Of a stretch of DNA of 64,000 bases, positions 1 through 11,760 are shown one piece after another. The position numbers and the translations under genes were made by a program. The first letter of the stretch is position 1; each line of letters starts with the position of its first letter. Source of the stretch: Thamnaconus septentrionalis (Eukaryota; Chordata; Actinopteri; Tetraodontiformes; Monacanthidae); the NCBI GenBank assembly GCA_009823395.1, contig CM020506.1, positions 1,415,501-1,479,500 on the forward strand, read 5' to 3'. The notes under the pieces were generated by a model. That model was not told where the DNA came from. It made no database searches and saw nothing but the letters and a program-made list of their open reading frames with translations.

Positions 1-583
1 GCTACATCTATTAAACTCGATAATAGAAACAACATTTAATTGTAGATATTACTTTAAATTAAAAAAAAATATTTGAGATTGCTACGGAGAATATCTCCGG
101 ATATTTATTTTCACAGACTTTCCTGAAGATTCATTTCAAGGGCTTTTTTTTTTTTTTGTCAGATTTTATTGCAGCTGCTATTATCCAACGACCATGAAAG
201 TAAGATGAATAACCCAGACTTTGTTCATCTATAAATGTGACACAACCCCATGAAGACTGATTGTAAATGTGTATTAGTTTTGCTGCTGGAAATGACTACT
301 TTTTGTAATCTGGCCAAAAAAAAAATAAAACCACCAAGTTAAACCAATAAGTTAAACACATCATTCAGACCTTTTCTTGAATATTAAACAGCTTCATCTT
401 CAAACTAGTAATAAAACAAAGGAAACTTGGCACTTTCTGAAACGTTCCTGATGAAAAATAAATCTCAGCTGAGCCATGCAAAGGGAGAAAAAAAAAAGTG
501 AATGGGAGAATTATGGACTTTTTACTGTGGGGCTACATTTGCAATATGTGTAAAAAGATGAACTCTTTAACTTGAGTAAATAT

Positions 584-585
<2 letters not shown>

Positions 586-622
<37 letters not shown>
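586..622. repeat. (TAA)n microsatellite
   Basis: About twelve uninterrupted TAA units are read directly. Confidence 0.95.
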
Positions 623-623
<1 letters not shown>

Positions 624-1679
624 GATTCTCTTTAAATTAATAATGAATAAGTCTAACATGTTCACATCTTAATAAAATAACATCTCAAGTATTAAGAACA
701 CAATTTTAGAGATAGAAAATCATACAGAAATGCTAAAAGAACAGTTTAGTTTTTTGTTCATTTTTTTGGCCTGCGAAAAACCTTGAAGTGAAAAGGTTGT
801 GTTTCGTAAGCTATTTACCACTGGCTTGCTAAAATGACGATGATGATAAATTCGTTTCTACCTGCAAGAAAAATCTTTCTGAATTGTACCGACTTCGCAA
901 ATCCTGTGTGAAATGGAGTGGACAGAAAAATTGAGTTTTAGAACCACAGGTTTAGTCGGGATTTGTTTTTTGTTTTTTTTAGATAAATAATACTAAGGTT
1001 TGTTTTTTTTTTAAATTTTCCTACTATTTCCGTGTTTGCTTTTTCTCTCTGATGTTTTGCTCGTTTCTCCGTCGCTGAGCAGTCTGAAGGCTGCACACTT
1101 CCTATTGTGCAGTAACCGCAGGACAGTCACGAGGCGCTGTTTCCTAGCAACGTATGATGTAAGTGCCGTGTATAGGCTACTGTAGCCCGTCTCTGCCACA
1201 CAAAGAGGGTGAATGAAATATTTGTGGGATGTTTGAGGCTTTGATGCCAGAAAACGCCGCAGATCCTCTACCTTCCTGTAAAGTTGTTAGTTCTGTTATT
1301 TTTTGCGTCATCTGGAGTGGAACTGTTGCACCCGTCCGGTCCAATCGCACAGCAAGTCCTGTATCGAGCGTGTTTGCCAACGCTACCCAACTGAGAGAGC
1401 TCAGTGGAAGGGACCCTTGGGAAGAACAAGGCAGCGCGGCTTCGCTCCATCCTGCAAGATTTTGTTTTTCTTGGTTGCGTCTGACGGCTGCTGTGTTTCG
1501 CCAATCCGGGCTTCGAAATAAAAGATTGAATTCCGGCAAACGCATGTTTAATCTCCTGGGGCCTGGGCTGTATCCCTGCCTGCTCGATTCATCCACTCCA
1601 GTCTTCTTCCAGCAGTTTATACGGTTAATGGATTGAAACTGTAATTAAATGACTAAAACTGAATTCAATTACGTTCTCG

Positions 1680-2250
1680 CAAAATGGGGGGAAATGCGGG
1701 CGGCCCGCGCGCACGCGCACGACGCACGCTCTGACATGGTCCAATTGTCTTGGGAACTCGTGCCAGGACCATTTCAAGAACATGTGAAAGGATTAGTAAT
1801 TGCTGTGTGATCCACTCGAGGCGCGGGATGGGTTTTCTCGGCACACGTTTCTCCTCGCCGCTGCGCAAGCGCCGCCAGAATTAATTCCCCCCCGCTAATC
1901 TGAAGGAGCCGTCATTGTTGCCGTGATCACGGAGCGACGAGTGGGAGGCAGTCCCACCGCCCCCTTCGCCTCCCTCCTTTTGTGCTGCCACGTCACGTGA
2001 CCCAGCTCATCAACGCTGCGGCGCCGTCGCAACATTTACAGGGTCGTCCGTTCTTCGGAGATCTCAGATTAGTTGGATGACACCTCCACCTCCGTCAGAG
2101 CGGCTTCGCGCTTTCTCCCAGTCGGCAATCACGCGGCTGACGAGGTCAGGCCCAACGCCCCCGCACGCCGCGGCGTTACAAACAGGCCTGTCGCACACAC
2201 ACACCGCAACGCGGTCGGCTGGTGAGGCTCACTGCACTATACATCCCGCT
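1680..2250. promoter_or_regulatory. CpG-rich block, possible promoter of a neighbouring gene
   Basis: The block contains dense CpG (GGCGGCCCGCGCGCACGCGC near 1698, GCGGCGCCGTCGC near 2018) in an otherwise AT-rich flank. It also has CACGTCACGTGAC at 1989-2001, which holds the palindromic E-box TCACGTGA. No TATA box or first coding exon was recognised, so promoter status is inference from composition only. Confidence 0.3.
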
Positions 2251-2529
2251 GTCGGTGGTTTTCACACAAAAAACAAATGCCCCAAACTCTAAACCCTTAA
2301 ATGGTGTTTGACCTTTTTTTTCATGGAGTATGTCACTGTCCGCCTGTCCATCCATACGTCCACCTGTCCATCCATCCATCATCCATCCTACTCCAGGGTC
2401 TGCTTGAACCACTTCCCAGCTGTCCCTCGTAAAGGCCAGTTAAACCCTGGGCGGGTTTATGGCTCGGCAAACACAACATGGACAACAAGCGTGTCAAGTT
2501 CAACTAACCTGCGTCACTTGGAGGATAAA

Positions 2530-2568
2530 TCTGCTTGTTTGGGCAGTTTTGTAGCCCAAACAAGCAGA
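2530..2568. repeat. perfect 15-bp inverted repeat with 9-nt loop
   Basis: The left arm TCTGCTTGTTTGGGC (2530-2544) and right arm GCCCAAACAAGCAGA (2554-2568) are perfect reverse complements around AGTTTTGTA. The function is unknown. Confidence 0.9.
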
Positions 2569-4850
2569 AGGAAAACATGCAAACAATAGCCTGGGTCACA
2601 ATCAAACACACACCACTGTGGCTGCCAAGTAACTCTGCTGCCCACTGTGCCTTGGCTGTGATTGTAAGAGATTATTATTCCATCAGGTGAAAGTTATTGT
2701 GATTATTATTGAAATTGGGACTCGTCATGACTAGTCACACCTGTCTTAATCCTTACTTTATCTTACTTTATTAGGTAAAATAGTCAATTGCTTATTAACG
2801 CAAATAGCTGGTGACATAATCAAGACTGCCTTAACCAAGACCCAGACACTACCAAGACCCAGGGTATCGAGGTCACAAAAACACCAAGGAGCGCCGAGGG
2901 CTGCAACAATCTGAACCACATGAAAGTCGTCCATGATCTCGAGTTCTTCACCACAACAAATCGCTAATCAGCCAATGACACGGCAGCCACTCAATGCATT
3001 GAGCCATGTAGATGTGAAGACGACTTGCTGAAGCTCAAAGCGAGAATCAGAATGGGGAGAAAGAGGACAGAAGTTGTGGTGAACGTGGTTGTTGGTGTCA
3101 GATGGGCAGCTGGTCCGAGTATCTCACAAAATGCAGGGAAATCCACTGGGATACTTATCGCATTACAACCATCTCTTGGGTTTGCAGTATGTAGTTTTAT
3201 TTATTTATTTATTTATTTTTAATTAAAAACGTGGCAAATATTCAAAACTTTCCGTCTTCCTCGCCAGTGACGTACAGCAGCGGCCTGACGAATGAGGAAG
3301 AAAAAAAAAAATGCTCCCTCACCTGCCGTCGCCTTCAATGTCAGCAGGTCCTCAGCTGTGGGAAATGAAATCTCTGTCGCTGACTGGAGGTGACGCGCAC
3401 TGGGAGAACTGTGGGGAGCTGCAATTTCAGGAAGTCATTCCAGGAAAAGCTGATGGCTGCCCCTCACCCATCCATCACCACACGTATCCATACATTATCT
3501 CCCCCCGTAAATTATTTGCCGACATGGGTTTTTGTTTGTGCAAAATTGCATGCACATGCTCACGTTAAAACATTTGAAGTCGGTCTGTGCCTCGAATTGT
3601 GAAACGCATGTGGCCTGGAGATCGTGTCTCCGCGGCAAACTGCATAGCGGAGTCGGGCACACAACCGCATGCCGTGTGACACGGGAGTGGAAGAGACACT
3701 TTGACAGTGACAGACTGACCACAGACCCGTCTGTCAGCCGCCATGACCAGCTGCTGTCAGATAGCCAGAGCATGCGGGAGCCTCCGCACAGTCACAGGCT
3801 TTTTGTGCTAAAGTTTCCGTCTGGTGGCCGGCCAAGTCAAAATGAAGACGCAGTCACCAGCTACGGTTGTGAGTCCGCAGTACTTCTTCACAGCTGTGAG
3901 AAAATCATTTGGAACAGTCTTACTGTCATTATTATTACTACTACTACTTCATCACAAATGACTATCTTATGGGAAAATGAATTCAACTGTGAGTGAAATG
4001 AGGCAGAATTTGGAGAGCAGAGTGTGCGAATGGCCAGCCAGCACCAACTAGTTTCTTCAAAGTCGGCATTCCCTCTGCAGGATTCAGGACAATTCGATGT
4101 GGCATGCGCATTTACATTCACTATTTTTATTTTTTATTTTTTTTTTTGAGAAAACCTGGCAGGAAAATTCAAGTTATTCATATACCGCTTTAAAGTAAAG
4201 ACCAGCCATTTAAATTAGTGCTAAAGACGTGTGTTGTGATTGTTTTTCTCCTCCCAAAAATGTGTCTGTTGTAATTCTGCAAAAAAATTGATGTCTTAAT
4301 TGTGCCACTGTTACAAACTGTTTTTTTTGTGTTGTTACATGGAAACGACTTCTTTCTGGAGTGGTTGAACTGCGAAAAAAAAAAAAAAAAAAAAACTGGT
4401 GGAAAGTACAGGAGGAGGCTTTGCATTGTGGTAATGAAGGAGAGTTCAATTTGCAGAAACAATTTACTTATGTGAGACTCGAGAAAACAAAAAAAAGACT
4501 GTGTGCAAATGGAGCATTGCAGTTTGAGAGGAATTTTCACAAAAAAAAATAATATTCTAATGTTGCCTTAAGTGGAATTTTATGATGTTTGAGTTGATGT
4601 GATTCTGAATTCTCAGCACGCACTGTTGTTTTAAGTGGATTTTTCTCCCAGAGGAGAAAAGCAAAGACATTCTATCTTTTCTTTACAGACCCACAGTAAT
4701 TGCAGTTTGAAGGTCTCTCGTTAGATTTGGAGCTTGCCTTGATGGTAAAGCAAAGTGTTACTTATTAACAATGTGGTGATAACATTATTATTTATGATTA
4801 TTATTTATTTTGTTGCAACCTTACACACGGTCATCCTATTGATCCTCGAT

Positions 4851-4895
4851 ACTCTTCATTGTCCTCTGGCTTTTTAGCTCGCGGCTCGTGCATTA
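4851..4895 (+). repeat. short fragment of the hAT-like repeat family
   Basis: These 45 bp match 25713-25757 in the first hAT-like copy with about three mismatches, including CCTCTGGCTTTTTAGCTCGC. The match is also present in the second copy near 32979-33023. A CTTCTTCTTCGT stretch like the end of the longer copies follows at 4920-4935, suggesting an internally deleted copy. Confidence 0.7.
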
Positions 4896-5824
4896 CAGGT
4901 GCTACACAAGGCCAGGTTTCTTCTTCTTCGTATTCTTCTTTTTGGGAGGACTCTGCAGACTGTCAATGGGGCTCAGATCATTGGAGTTGGCCAGCCAACC
5001 AGGCACAGTCATTTACGAGAGTGGTTGGCACTGTTGGCAGCTGAAACGTCAATCAGCATCTGTCAGCAGACAGGCGCCGACTTAAGCCTCAGTCCACCTC
5101 TTCTGAAGTTTCTCCACATAGTTGAATCCACTTTGCTTGACAATCTTCCCACTGGTGGAGCCGTCACTTCCAGTCGCTTCTCCACCTCCTTTTTCCCTTC
5201 CAGTCATCTTTCTATTAGCCTGCCCCATCACTCCCATTGAGTTTCACCTGGAGAACCATCTATACACACATATATATGTATGTTACGATGCACCTGGAAA
5301 GGTTCAATAGTATGTTTTGCTGCCAAAGTGACATTTTATATGTGTTCATTTGTCGAGATGAAAGTGAAGATAAAGGCTTCAGATGAGCCTCCAATGCGAA
5401 ACCCGCCCCTGAATCTCCTGAGACCCAACACTGTCACCGTTTCACGCCGTCGCCGCTGCCGTGCCAGGGCACAAGGTGCATGCGGTGCTCCATATACATC
5501 GCAGCCATCTCAGCACGCTCCCTCTAAGCAGCCGTCGTCGAGCAGATATTATTTTTCCATGCTGCCATATCAGGAAGCTGTGAAGAAGATGATAGTTCCC
5601 GAGAGCTCGCGTCACGCCGTGACTGTGTATTCAAGTAGATTTAAAATAATTGCATGTTTCCCTCCACCAATTTTCTGCCTCTCTACCGCCATTATCAGCG
5701 CAATTTTGGCAGCGCACTATTCAGAGGATGGCAGCCATTGTCTTCTCCTTCTCTACAGCCCTCAAACTGGATTTTTAAACTGTGTTATTAGTCAACAACA
5801 GAATTTTAAAAAGGGGAGTTGCAG

Positions 5825-5826
<2 letters not shown>

Positions 5827-5862
<36 letters not shown>

Positions 5863-5881
5863 TTGGGGGGGGGGGGTGGGG
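5827..5881 (+). repeat. (GT)n followed by G-run
   Basis: About 17 GT units run directly into a G-rich tract (GGGGGGGGGGGG interrupted by T). Confidence 0.95.
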
Positions 5882-5992
5882 GGTAGAAGTGCTGCCAATC
5901 GCGGATGCTCACGATAGAGTACGTCTGCTAATGCACCTAGTAAGTATGCATTGATTTTCTTTTTTTGCCCCTTCTTCCTTCTACACTAACAT

Positions 5993-6161
<169 letters not shown>

Positions 6162-6759
6162 ATATGGCGTCTTAGCCACACAAACCGGAAAATGGATATT
6201 CAATGTTGAAAACATTTTTAATAGAAATAAAATTTTGTTTATAAAAAAAATAACTTAACATGCGTCACACACTTCGTAAGCTCTCATGAAGGGTTTTTTT
6301 TGTTGTTTTTTTTTTTACAAATACATAGTCAGATAGCCAGGCACTGAATCTTTTTTTGTTTTTTTTGAAGTTTCCCAAGTTTTAGGATATGTCAGGACAG
6401 AAAGCAGACATCATCGATCTATTTAATAACATACATTAACTTGCCATTTAATTTTGGTCAGCACTCACGTTTTTTATTCTGCAACACAAATGGTGTTGAA
6501 AATAATACAGAGGGAGGCATAAACAGCGGCATTGGATTCACAACACAAATGACCACACAATGTTAACTCTTTTTTTGTAACTCTCTTCTCCTCCCCCTCG
6601 GCCCCCATTAGTCGAGCTTTTTTTTTTTTTTTTTTCTAACTGCACACAGCCGCCTGCCTGTCGGTCGGGCGGCTTTCCGGGTGATTCATTGAGACATTTC
6701 ACTCACTCTTTGCAATTACATTTTCATCTGCTGAAAAGCCTTACAACTTCCTGATGCCG

Positions 6760-6802
6760 CCTCCTCCTCCTCCTCCTCCTCCTCCTCCTCCTCCTCCTCC
6801 TC
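6760..6802 (+). repeat. (CTC)n trinucleotide tract
   Basis: About 14 CTC units are read directly. Confidence 0.95.
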
Positions 6803-7873
6803 GCCATGAGGGTGCTCTGGGAGGAACGCATAAGTAATGAATTTTCTCAGTGGTCGCTCCGTGATGGGCATCACCTTCAGTGCATATTGCACAATCCTCT
6901 CAAGGGCATGCTTCATCTTAATTCCCCTCCTAATGGATCGGAACAGCTAAGATTTACTCTGACGCCGCGTGACCAGGAGCTGGTGGCAGTGGTGAGGGGA
7001 GAGTCAGACCGGATGACGACTTACAGTAAAAAGGTCTCCGGCTGAAACGACTGGGGCGGTCCGAACCAGGCAGCCGGCTTGTTTTTAAAGCACATATAGG
7101 TATGCGGAGGGTTGGCGGGGGGGGGGGGCAGTGGCAGCCTTTAGGCTAGCTGGTCATAAAAAAATCATGGCCTCACTTTTAGCACAGATAAGATAATCAC
7201 TCACTAAGACCTTCACCATTGGAGAACAGTTTTGAACGCACAACAGACTCAGGCCCAAACAAATTTTGTAACAACGCATTCCAAAGTTTTTTTTTTCACC
7301 ACTTTTTTTTGGGGTTATTTTTCTCTTGAACACAACACAGGATGTTGAAACTGGCATGCTGCGAAATTGGCAGGGACCATCGTGTACGCAAAGTCATTCT
7401 TAGAAAATAAATGAGGAAAACGGATGAAGAAAAGAAACAGAAACACACCCTAAAAACCACTGGCAGCCCAGTACTGGCTCGTTGCATTGCTGAGATGAAG
7501 GATCGCCCACCGCTCTCCTCTTAAAAATCCAACCACCGTGTTCTTGTTTTTGTTGACTTTCCTGGTCCTTAATCGTTCAAGGTAATCAACTTGAAGGCGT
7601 GGATACCGCTTGGAAAACGAGCAGACAATGTTGTAAACACCTGAACATATTGTGGATTTTTAAACTCTGCACTGCTCAAGATGACGAGGAGCTCGTGGCT
7701 GAAAATGTAAACACTCAGAAAGCAGACTCCACACATCCACTTCTGGGCCTCTGCCATGCATGTAGTGGTCCCCTCTGAGCCGTAGTCTTTTTTTTTTTCC
7801 TGTGTTCTAGTGAGGCAAAAAAAAAAGAAAAAAAAAACTTACAATAGTACTTTTGTCGATCCAGCTCCTCAAG

Positions 7874-7879
7874 TTTATT
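7874..7879 (-). promoter_or_regulatory. candidate poly(A) signal AATAAA of grm4
   Basis: The minus strand reads CGAATAAACTTG about 170 bp past the grm4 stop codon. It is followed by a T-rich stretch on the same strand (plus-strand A-runs at 7817-7838), as expected downstream of a cleavage site. Other minus-strand AATAAA motifs exist farther out (for example 6473-6478), so a longer 3' UTR is equally possible. Confidence 0.35.
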
Positions 7880-8047
7880 CGGCCCCTGCGCTCCTTCCCT
7901 CTTTAGGTCCCGTCTTTGGGCAATGCTTCAGTGATCTCCACCGCTATACGATGACCAAAGCTGTCCTTTTTGTTTTGCATTCCAGCTGTGGAAAATTTCA
8001 CTGCAGGTTGTTTGGTGGGAATCCTGAATTGCAACGACTGCCTTCGG

Positions 8048-8097
8048 TTAGATTGCGTGGTTGCTGTAGCTGATGTAGGTTTGTTTGGTCGAGAAAG
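8048..8097 (-). CDS. grm4: grm4 exon H: C-terminal tail with PDZ-binding end, stop codon
   Basis: This is the last coding exon, with only 50 bp of coding sequence including TAA. Its first two bases (CT) complete a serine from exon G, then FSTKQTYISYSNHAI and stop. The end matches the mGlu4 tail pattern TKQTYVTYTNHAI and the mGlu8 pattern TKTTYISYSNHSI. Such tails bind PDZ proteins such as PICK1 in the family. The acceptor TTCTTCTCTTTCAG|CT has a strong pyrimidine tract, and the phase agrees with exon G. The exon is too short to be detected as an open frame and was found by its tail motif. The 3' UTR continues below 8048. Confidence 0.93.
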
Positions 8098-8852
8098 CTG
8101 AAAGAGAAGAACAGGGAAGAGGTTTAGAAACAAGGAAATGGTCGGTTATGGTTAAAAGTGAAGAGCCGGCGGGTGTGTGTTCCACCTCACTTCAATGCCC
8201 AGCTGAAAAGCACAACATTCTGGTCAAACACTGTGATCTGTGATGCCTCGCAACACCAACACCAAGGTGCCACCGAGCCGGAAATTTCATTCAAAATTCA
8301 ATCTGTCCTTTAGCAAATCAACACTGAAGGGGCTACAAGTGATTTTTCACCACTAGAGGGCGCACCTGAGCACAGCCCGTCACTGCAAAAAAAGAGGCTT
8401 CGGGGATTCAGCTGCTCGGCCGCTCTGATCTCCAGGGCTGTGACCCCTCCTTGGTCTTGCACACAAATCATTGTACCGACAAGAAAAATGTTGACTTTTA
8501 CCAACCAATGCAACTCTACTGTAACGTTAGGATACATATTGAGAATGACGGTAGGGCAACTGTTGTGCTGAGCAAGAGGAGGCAGAGATTCACACGCACT
8601 CAAATGCACATGCGGCCAGCCGGACTTTGTAAACAAGTAGATAAAAAAGGGCTCACAATCAACAAAACAGAGAGGGTGGCGATGTGAAGCTCCACCCCCG
8701 GGTGAAATAACACCACCACAGCCTCGCATGGCAATTTTGTTATTGTCTCATATGTGACCATGATGAAAACCGCTTATTGCCCCTTTGAGATAAGAAAAAA
8801 AAGTGCAAATAAGAAGAATAGCGACGCGCCACCATTGCTAGAGTGCGTATGT

Positions 8853-8871
8853 TTGTGTGTGTGTGTGTGTG
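8853..8871 (+). repeat. (GT)n microsatellite
   Basis: About nine GT units lie inside intron G/H. Confidence 0.9.
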
Positions 8872-9426
8872 CTAACGGACGGATGTGTCTGAACTGTCTG
8901 CGGACTTGGGGCTCTGTGTATAAAAGCAAATCCATTTGTCACGAACGCCATAAAGTCCCCGAAACACCTCAACCCAGTGTGTGTAGATCAAGATTACTGC
9001 CCTCAATACATACCTGTAACACATGGGCGGAAGAGAGGGGATGGGCTTCGCCGGCCATTCTACCACCACCATCAATCCCCCCCACCCCATCCCCCCACCC
9101 CCAAGCTATCAGTCCTCTGTGTTTCAGTCATCACCCCCAGACGGCACCGTAAGCTGATTCGCTGGGGCGGAGCAGATAAATCCTGACATATCAGCGGCAC
9201 ATCTCGGGCAGTTATGGGAACTCGCCCGGACACAAATTTTTCAATTTCATCAAGCCGTATATCCACGGCGGCGGCGACAGTGACAAATGGCGCTTATTCA
9301 AATAGGCGCGCGCTGCGCAGCCACTGTAGATGGTAAAACGCCAACCGGATGAAGTGCTGCCAGCTATCAATTGTTCGTCGTCCCCCCGCCCCCCCGCCAC
9401 TCTGTGTAACAAAAGGCCCGGTTAAA

Positions 9427-9473
9427 CCCCCTCCCCCTCCCCCCCCCCCCACCCACACACACACACACACACC
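9427..9473 (+). repeat. C-run followed by (CA)n
   Basis: A CCCCCTCCCCCTCCC-type run passes into about ten CA units. It lies inside intron G/H. Confidence 0.9.
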
Positions 9474-10647
9474 CTGGAAGTTTGGAATCTGGCGTTGCTC
9501 CAATCCCAACAGGCCACTGTTGCCCCGGTGCATCGCCACAGACTCCACCATCGATTCCGGCTCGCTGAGGTACAGGAGCGACCGACGGCCGCGGCTCTTT
9601 TATTGCCTCATTTCTCATCGCAGTCGGCATGAGTGTGAGGCATGAACACCGCTTCGAAGGAGTGTGACACCAGATATGATTCCCGCTCAGCGCAGGGAAG
9701 AGCTCTCTGATGACAGACTGCTGCCGATTAAGACCTTCTCCGGACCGTGACAGTGGAGACTTTCATCCATCCAATGTGACTGACAAAAGGCAGGAGATGA
9801 GCAGGATGGAAAATAATGAGAATTTTAAGGTAAAAGAGGTCTGTGGATAAGTTCACAATGTTTCCATTGATTTGAAAAAAAAAACAACCAAAGAAAATCA
9901 AGAAAATACTGAAGAAATTACACAGATGTGCCCAAGACGAGGGATGCACAGTGGATATATCCATTCTTAATTTGCACAACATTAATCACCCATTTGTTTG
10001 TTAGTTGTTTGTAGGGTTTGTTAGTTTTTTGATGTATGTCACGGTCCTAGAGAGAAGGACCCCTCATTCGCAGTTCACCCTCAGGTTTCTTCTTTTTCTT
10101 TTGTTTTTTTTGTTTAGTTGCCCCTTTATATTTACACATTATATTAGAAACTGCGCGACTCGTTCAGTTTGATTGATTGATTGTAACTTACCTTCTAACT
10201 TCTCGTCAACCTCCTAATTTCAATGCAGAAGCCAAGAAATGCCGGTGTCATAAATCATGACTTTCCTCACATAAGGTTGACGGAAGTTGAATTGTTGTAT
10301 TGTTGCTTTATTCATTTACTCTCATTACACAAACACACAGACACACACACACACGCAAGCACACGACAGAGAATCTATTAAAAAAAAAAGTTATTCCTTG
10401 CCCCCACCCCACCCACTCAAACAGGGAAATAGGGCATCATTTACTGGAGTCAATGAAGTGTTAAATAACATGCTACATATCTAGTCATGACTTATTACTT
10501 TTTCACTTCCTCTCGCTGCTCCAACGTGTTTAATTTACAGTCAGTTGGAAAAAAAATGGCCCGGAAAGGAACAGCAGTGCGTTGTTTTTGCCTAATTTCT
10601 TTCTTTCTTTTTTTCTTTTCTCAACTCATTAACGTCGATGTACTCAC

Positions 10648-10894
10648 ATTGTGTCTCCAGGCTTTCGCACAGCTCGGTCTTGGCCTCTCCGTTGGGTCTG
10701 AGTCCGGCCTTGGGGTTGAACTTGTTGGACATGGTGGCGGCCGTAACCACGGCCTTCAGGCTGCGCGTGCGCTTGGGCACATTTTGCTCGGGGTGGAACA
10801 GAACCACGTACACCTTCGGCATGTAGAGCAACCCGAGGGACACGGAGGCGCTCAGGCTCACGGAGATGGTCAGCGTGGTCGTCTGGATGTACAT
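10648..10894 (-). CDS. grm4: grm4 exon G: transmembrane helix 7 and proximal cytoplasmic tail
   Basis: This 247-bp exon has 82 complete codons. It begins [20 protein letters not shown] and continues [19 protein letters not shown], which is TM7 and the start of the tail. It then reads [19 protein letters not shown] and [23 protein letters not shown] and ATMSNKF are the mGlu4 forms; mGlu7 and mGlu8 have QKRKRSF and ATMSS or ATMQS. In group III receptors the KR-rich segment binds calmodulin and G beta-gamma; here the usual KRKRS is KRTRS. The acceptor is TTTGCCCTGCAG|ATG and the donor is ACACAAT|GTGAGT. It enters in phase 0 and leaves in phase 1. Read-through into the intron would append about 17 unrelated residues before a stop. 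Confidence 0.96.
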
Positions 10895-11329
10895 CTGCAG
10901 GGCAAACAGCAGAGCATGCATAACAATGGCGGTTAAGTTCTACACTTGGCATTGAGTTGAGAAGGTTCCTCTATGTGGGTAGTGGCCTGTACAGTGCGAG
11001 TGGCATCTGCCGTGTATCATTCTAATTAGAGCGTCCAATGACCCGTTTGATGGCCAAGCTGTTGTTGCGTCGCTCCTACTGTGTCCAATAGAGACTTTGG
11101 AACCGTTCAAAGCGGCTATGTTATAAAAGCCGCTTTAAATTTGCATCTAATTTGGGTTTTGCAGCATGTCTTCCAGTCCAGGCAAAGCCATTTCTTTTTC
11201 TTTTTCTTCTTCTATTTTTTGGAGGCGGGGTTGGTTGGGAGCACACCTAAAATTCTAAAAACCTCTCAACTATCGCTGAAAGGTTTTTACGCTCTCGTGA
11301 GGTGGTTTTTCAGACCTAGCGATATAGAG

Positions 11330-11760
11330 GTGTATCACAAATGTGTAATGGAAACACCTTTTTTTCCCCCCCGCATTTACGTGTCACCAGATGTGACGTA
11401 CGTGGTCACGTGACCAGTTCACTTCAAGTGAAAATGGCGCGGGATGTTTGAATGGAGGAGAAAACTGAATATTTACTTACAAGTAATCAAAGAGAAAAAT
11501 ATAACAACCATTCTTGACAGCCAACAAACGTAAACAAACCAAAGCAAACGTAATTCTCGTAAATCGCCATGCGATTTCACGAGAATTACGTCCCGTGAGA
11601 ATTGTTGTAATTTTTGCGGGACAAGATTTTATGAGAACTACGGCTCATGTGCTTCACACCATTCACTGGAAACACCTGCAAATCGCAATTGTACTTTGTT
11701 GAAATTTTTAGAAATAATGCTTTTATTTTGCGAAAAACTTTAATGGAAACACAGCTAGAG
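11330..11760. mobile_element. possible MITE-like insertion with strong hairpin
   Basis: The motif ATGGAAACAC recurs (11347, 11741), with a variant CTGGAAACACC near 11667, around a hairpin at 11548-11591. Recurrent GGAAACAC motifs with palindromic interiors resemble teleost miniature elements as I recall them. Ends and target-site duplication were not established, so this is tentative. Confidence 0.35.
11548..11591. repeat. near-perfect 20/21-nt hairpin, 3-nt loop
   Basis: The left arm ACGTAATTCTCGTAAATCGC (11548-11567) pairs with 11571-11591 around loop CAT, with one bulged base. A further short inversion, GTCCCG (11590-11595) and CGGGAC (11617-11622), follows immediately. Confidence 0.92.

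Larger units (their letters stand above)
8098..10647 (-). other. grm4: grm4 intron G/H, 2.55 kb
   Basis: This phase-1 intron precedes the last coding exon. It contains a (GT)n tract (8853-8871), a C-run merging into (CA)n (9427-9473) and a short CA tract (10331-10355). Alternative C-terminal exons are known at this position in grm7 and grm8; I saw no convincing alternative exon here. Confidence 0.85.

Noticed and set aside
1177..1636. Two overlapping frames of 135-139 codons on opposite strands
   Set aside because: They lie in a GC-rich region where stop codons are rare, neither resembles a family, and both strands are equally open.
5280..5954. 224-codon plus-strand frame
   Set aside because: It ends in a (CV)n run from the GT microsatellite and has no recognisable domain or splice context.
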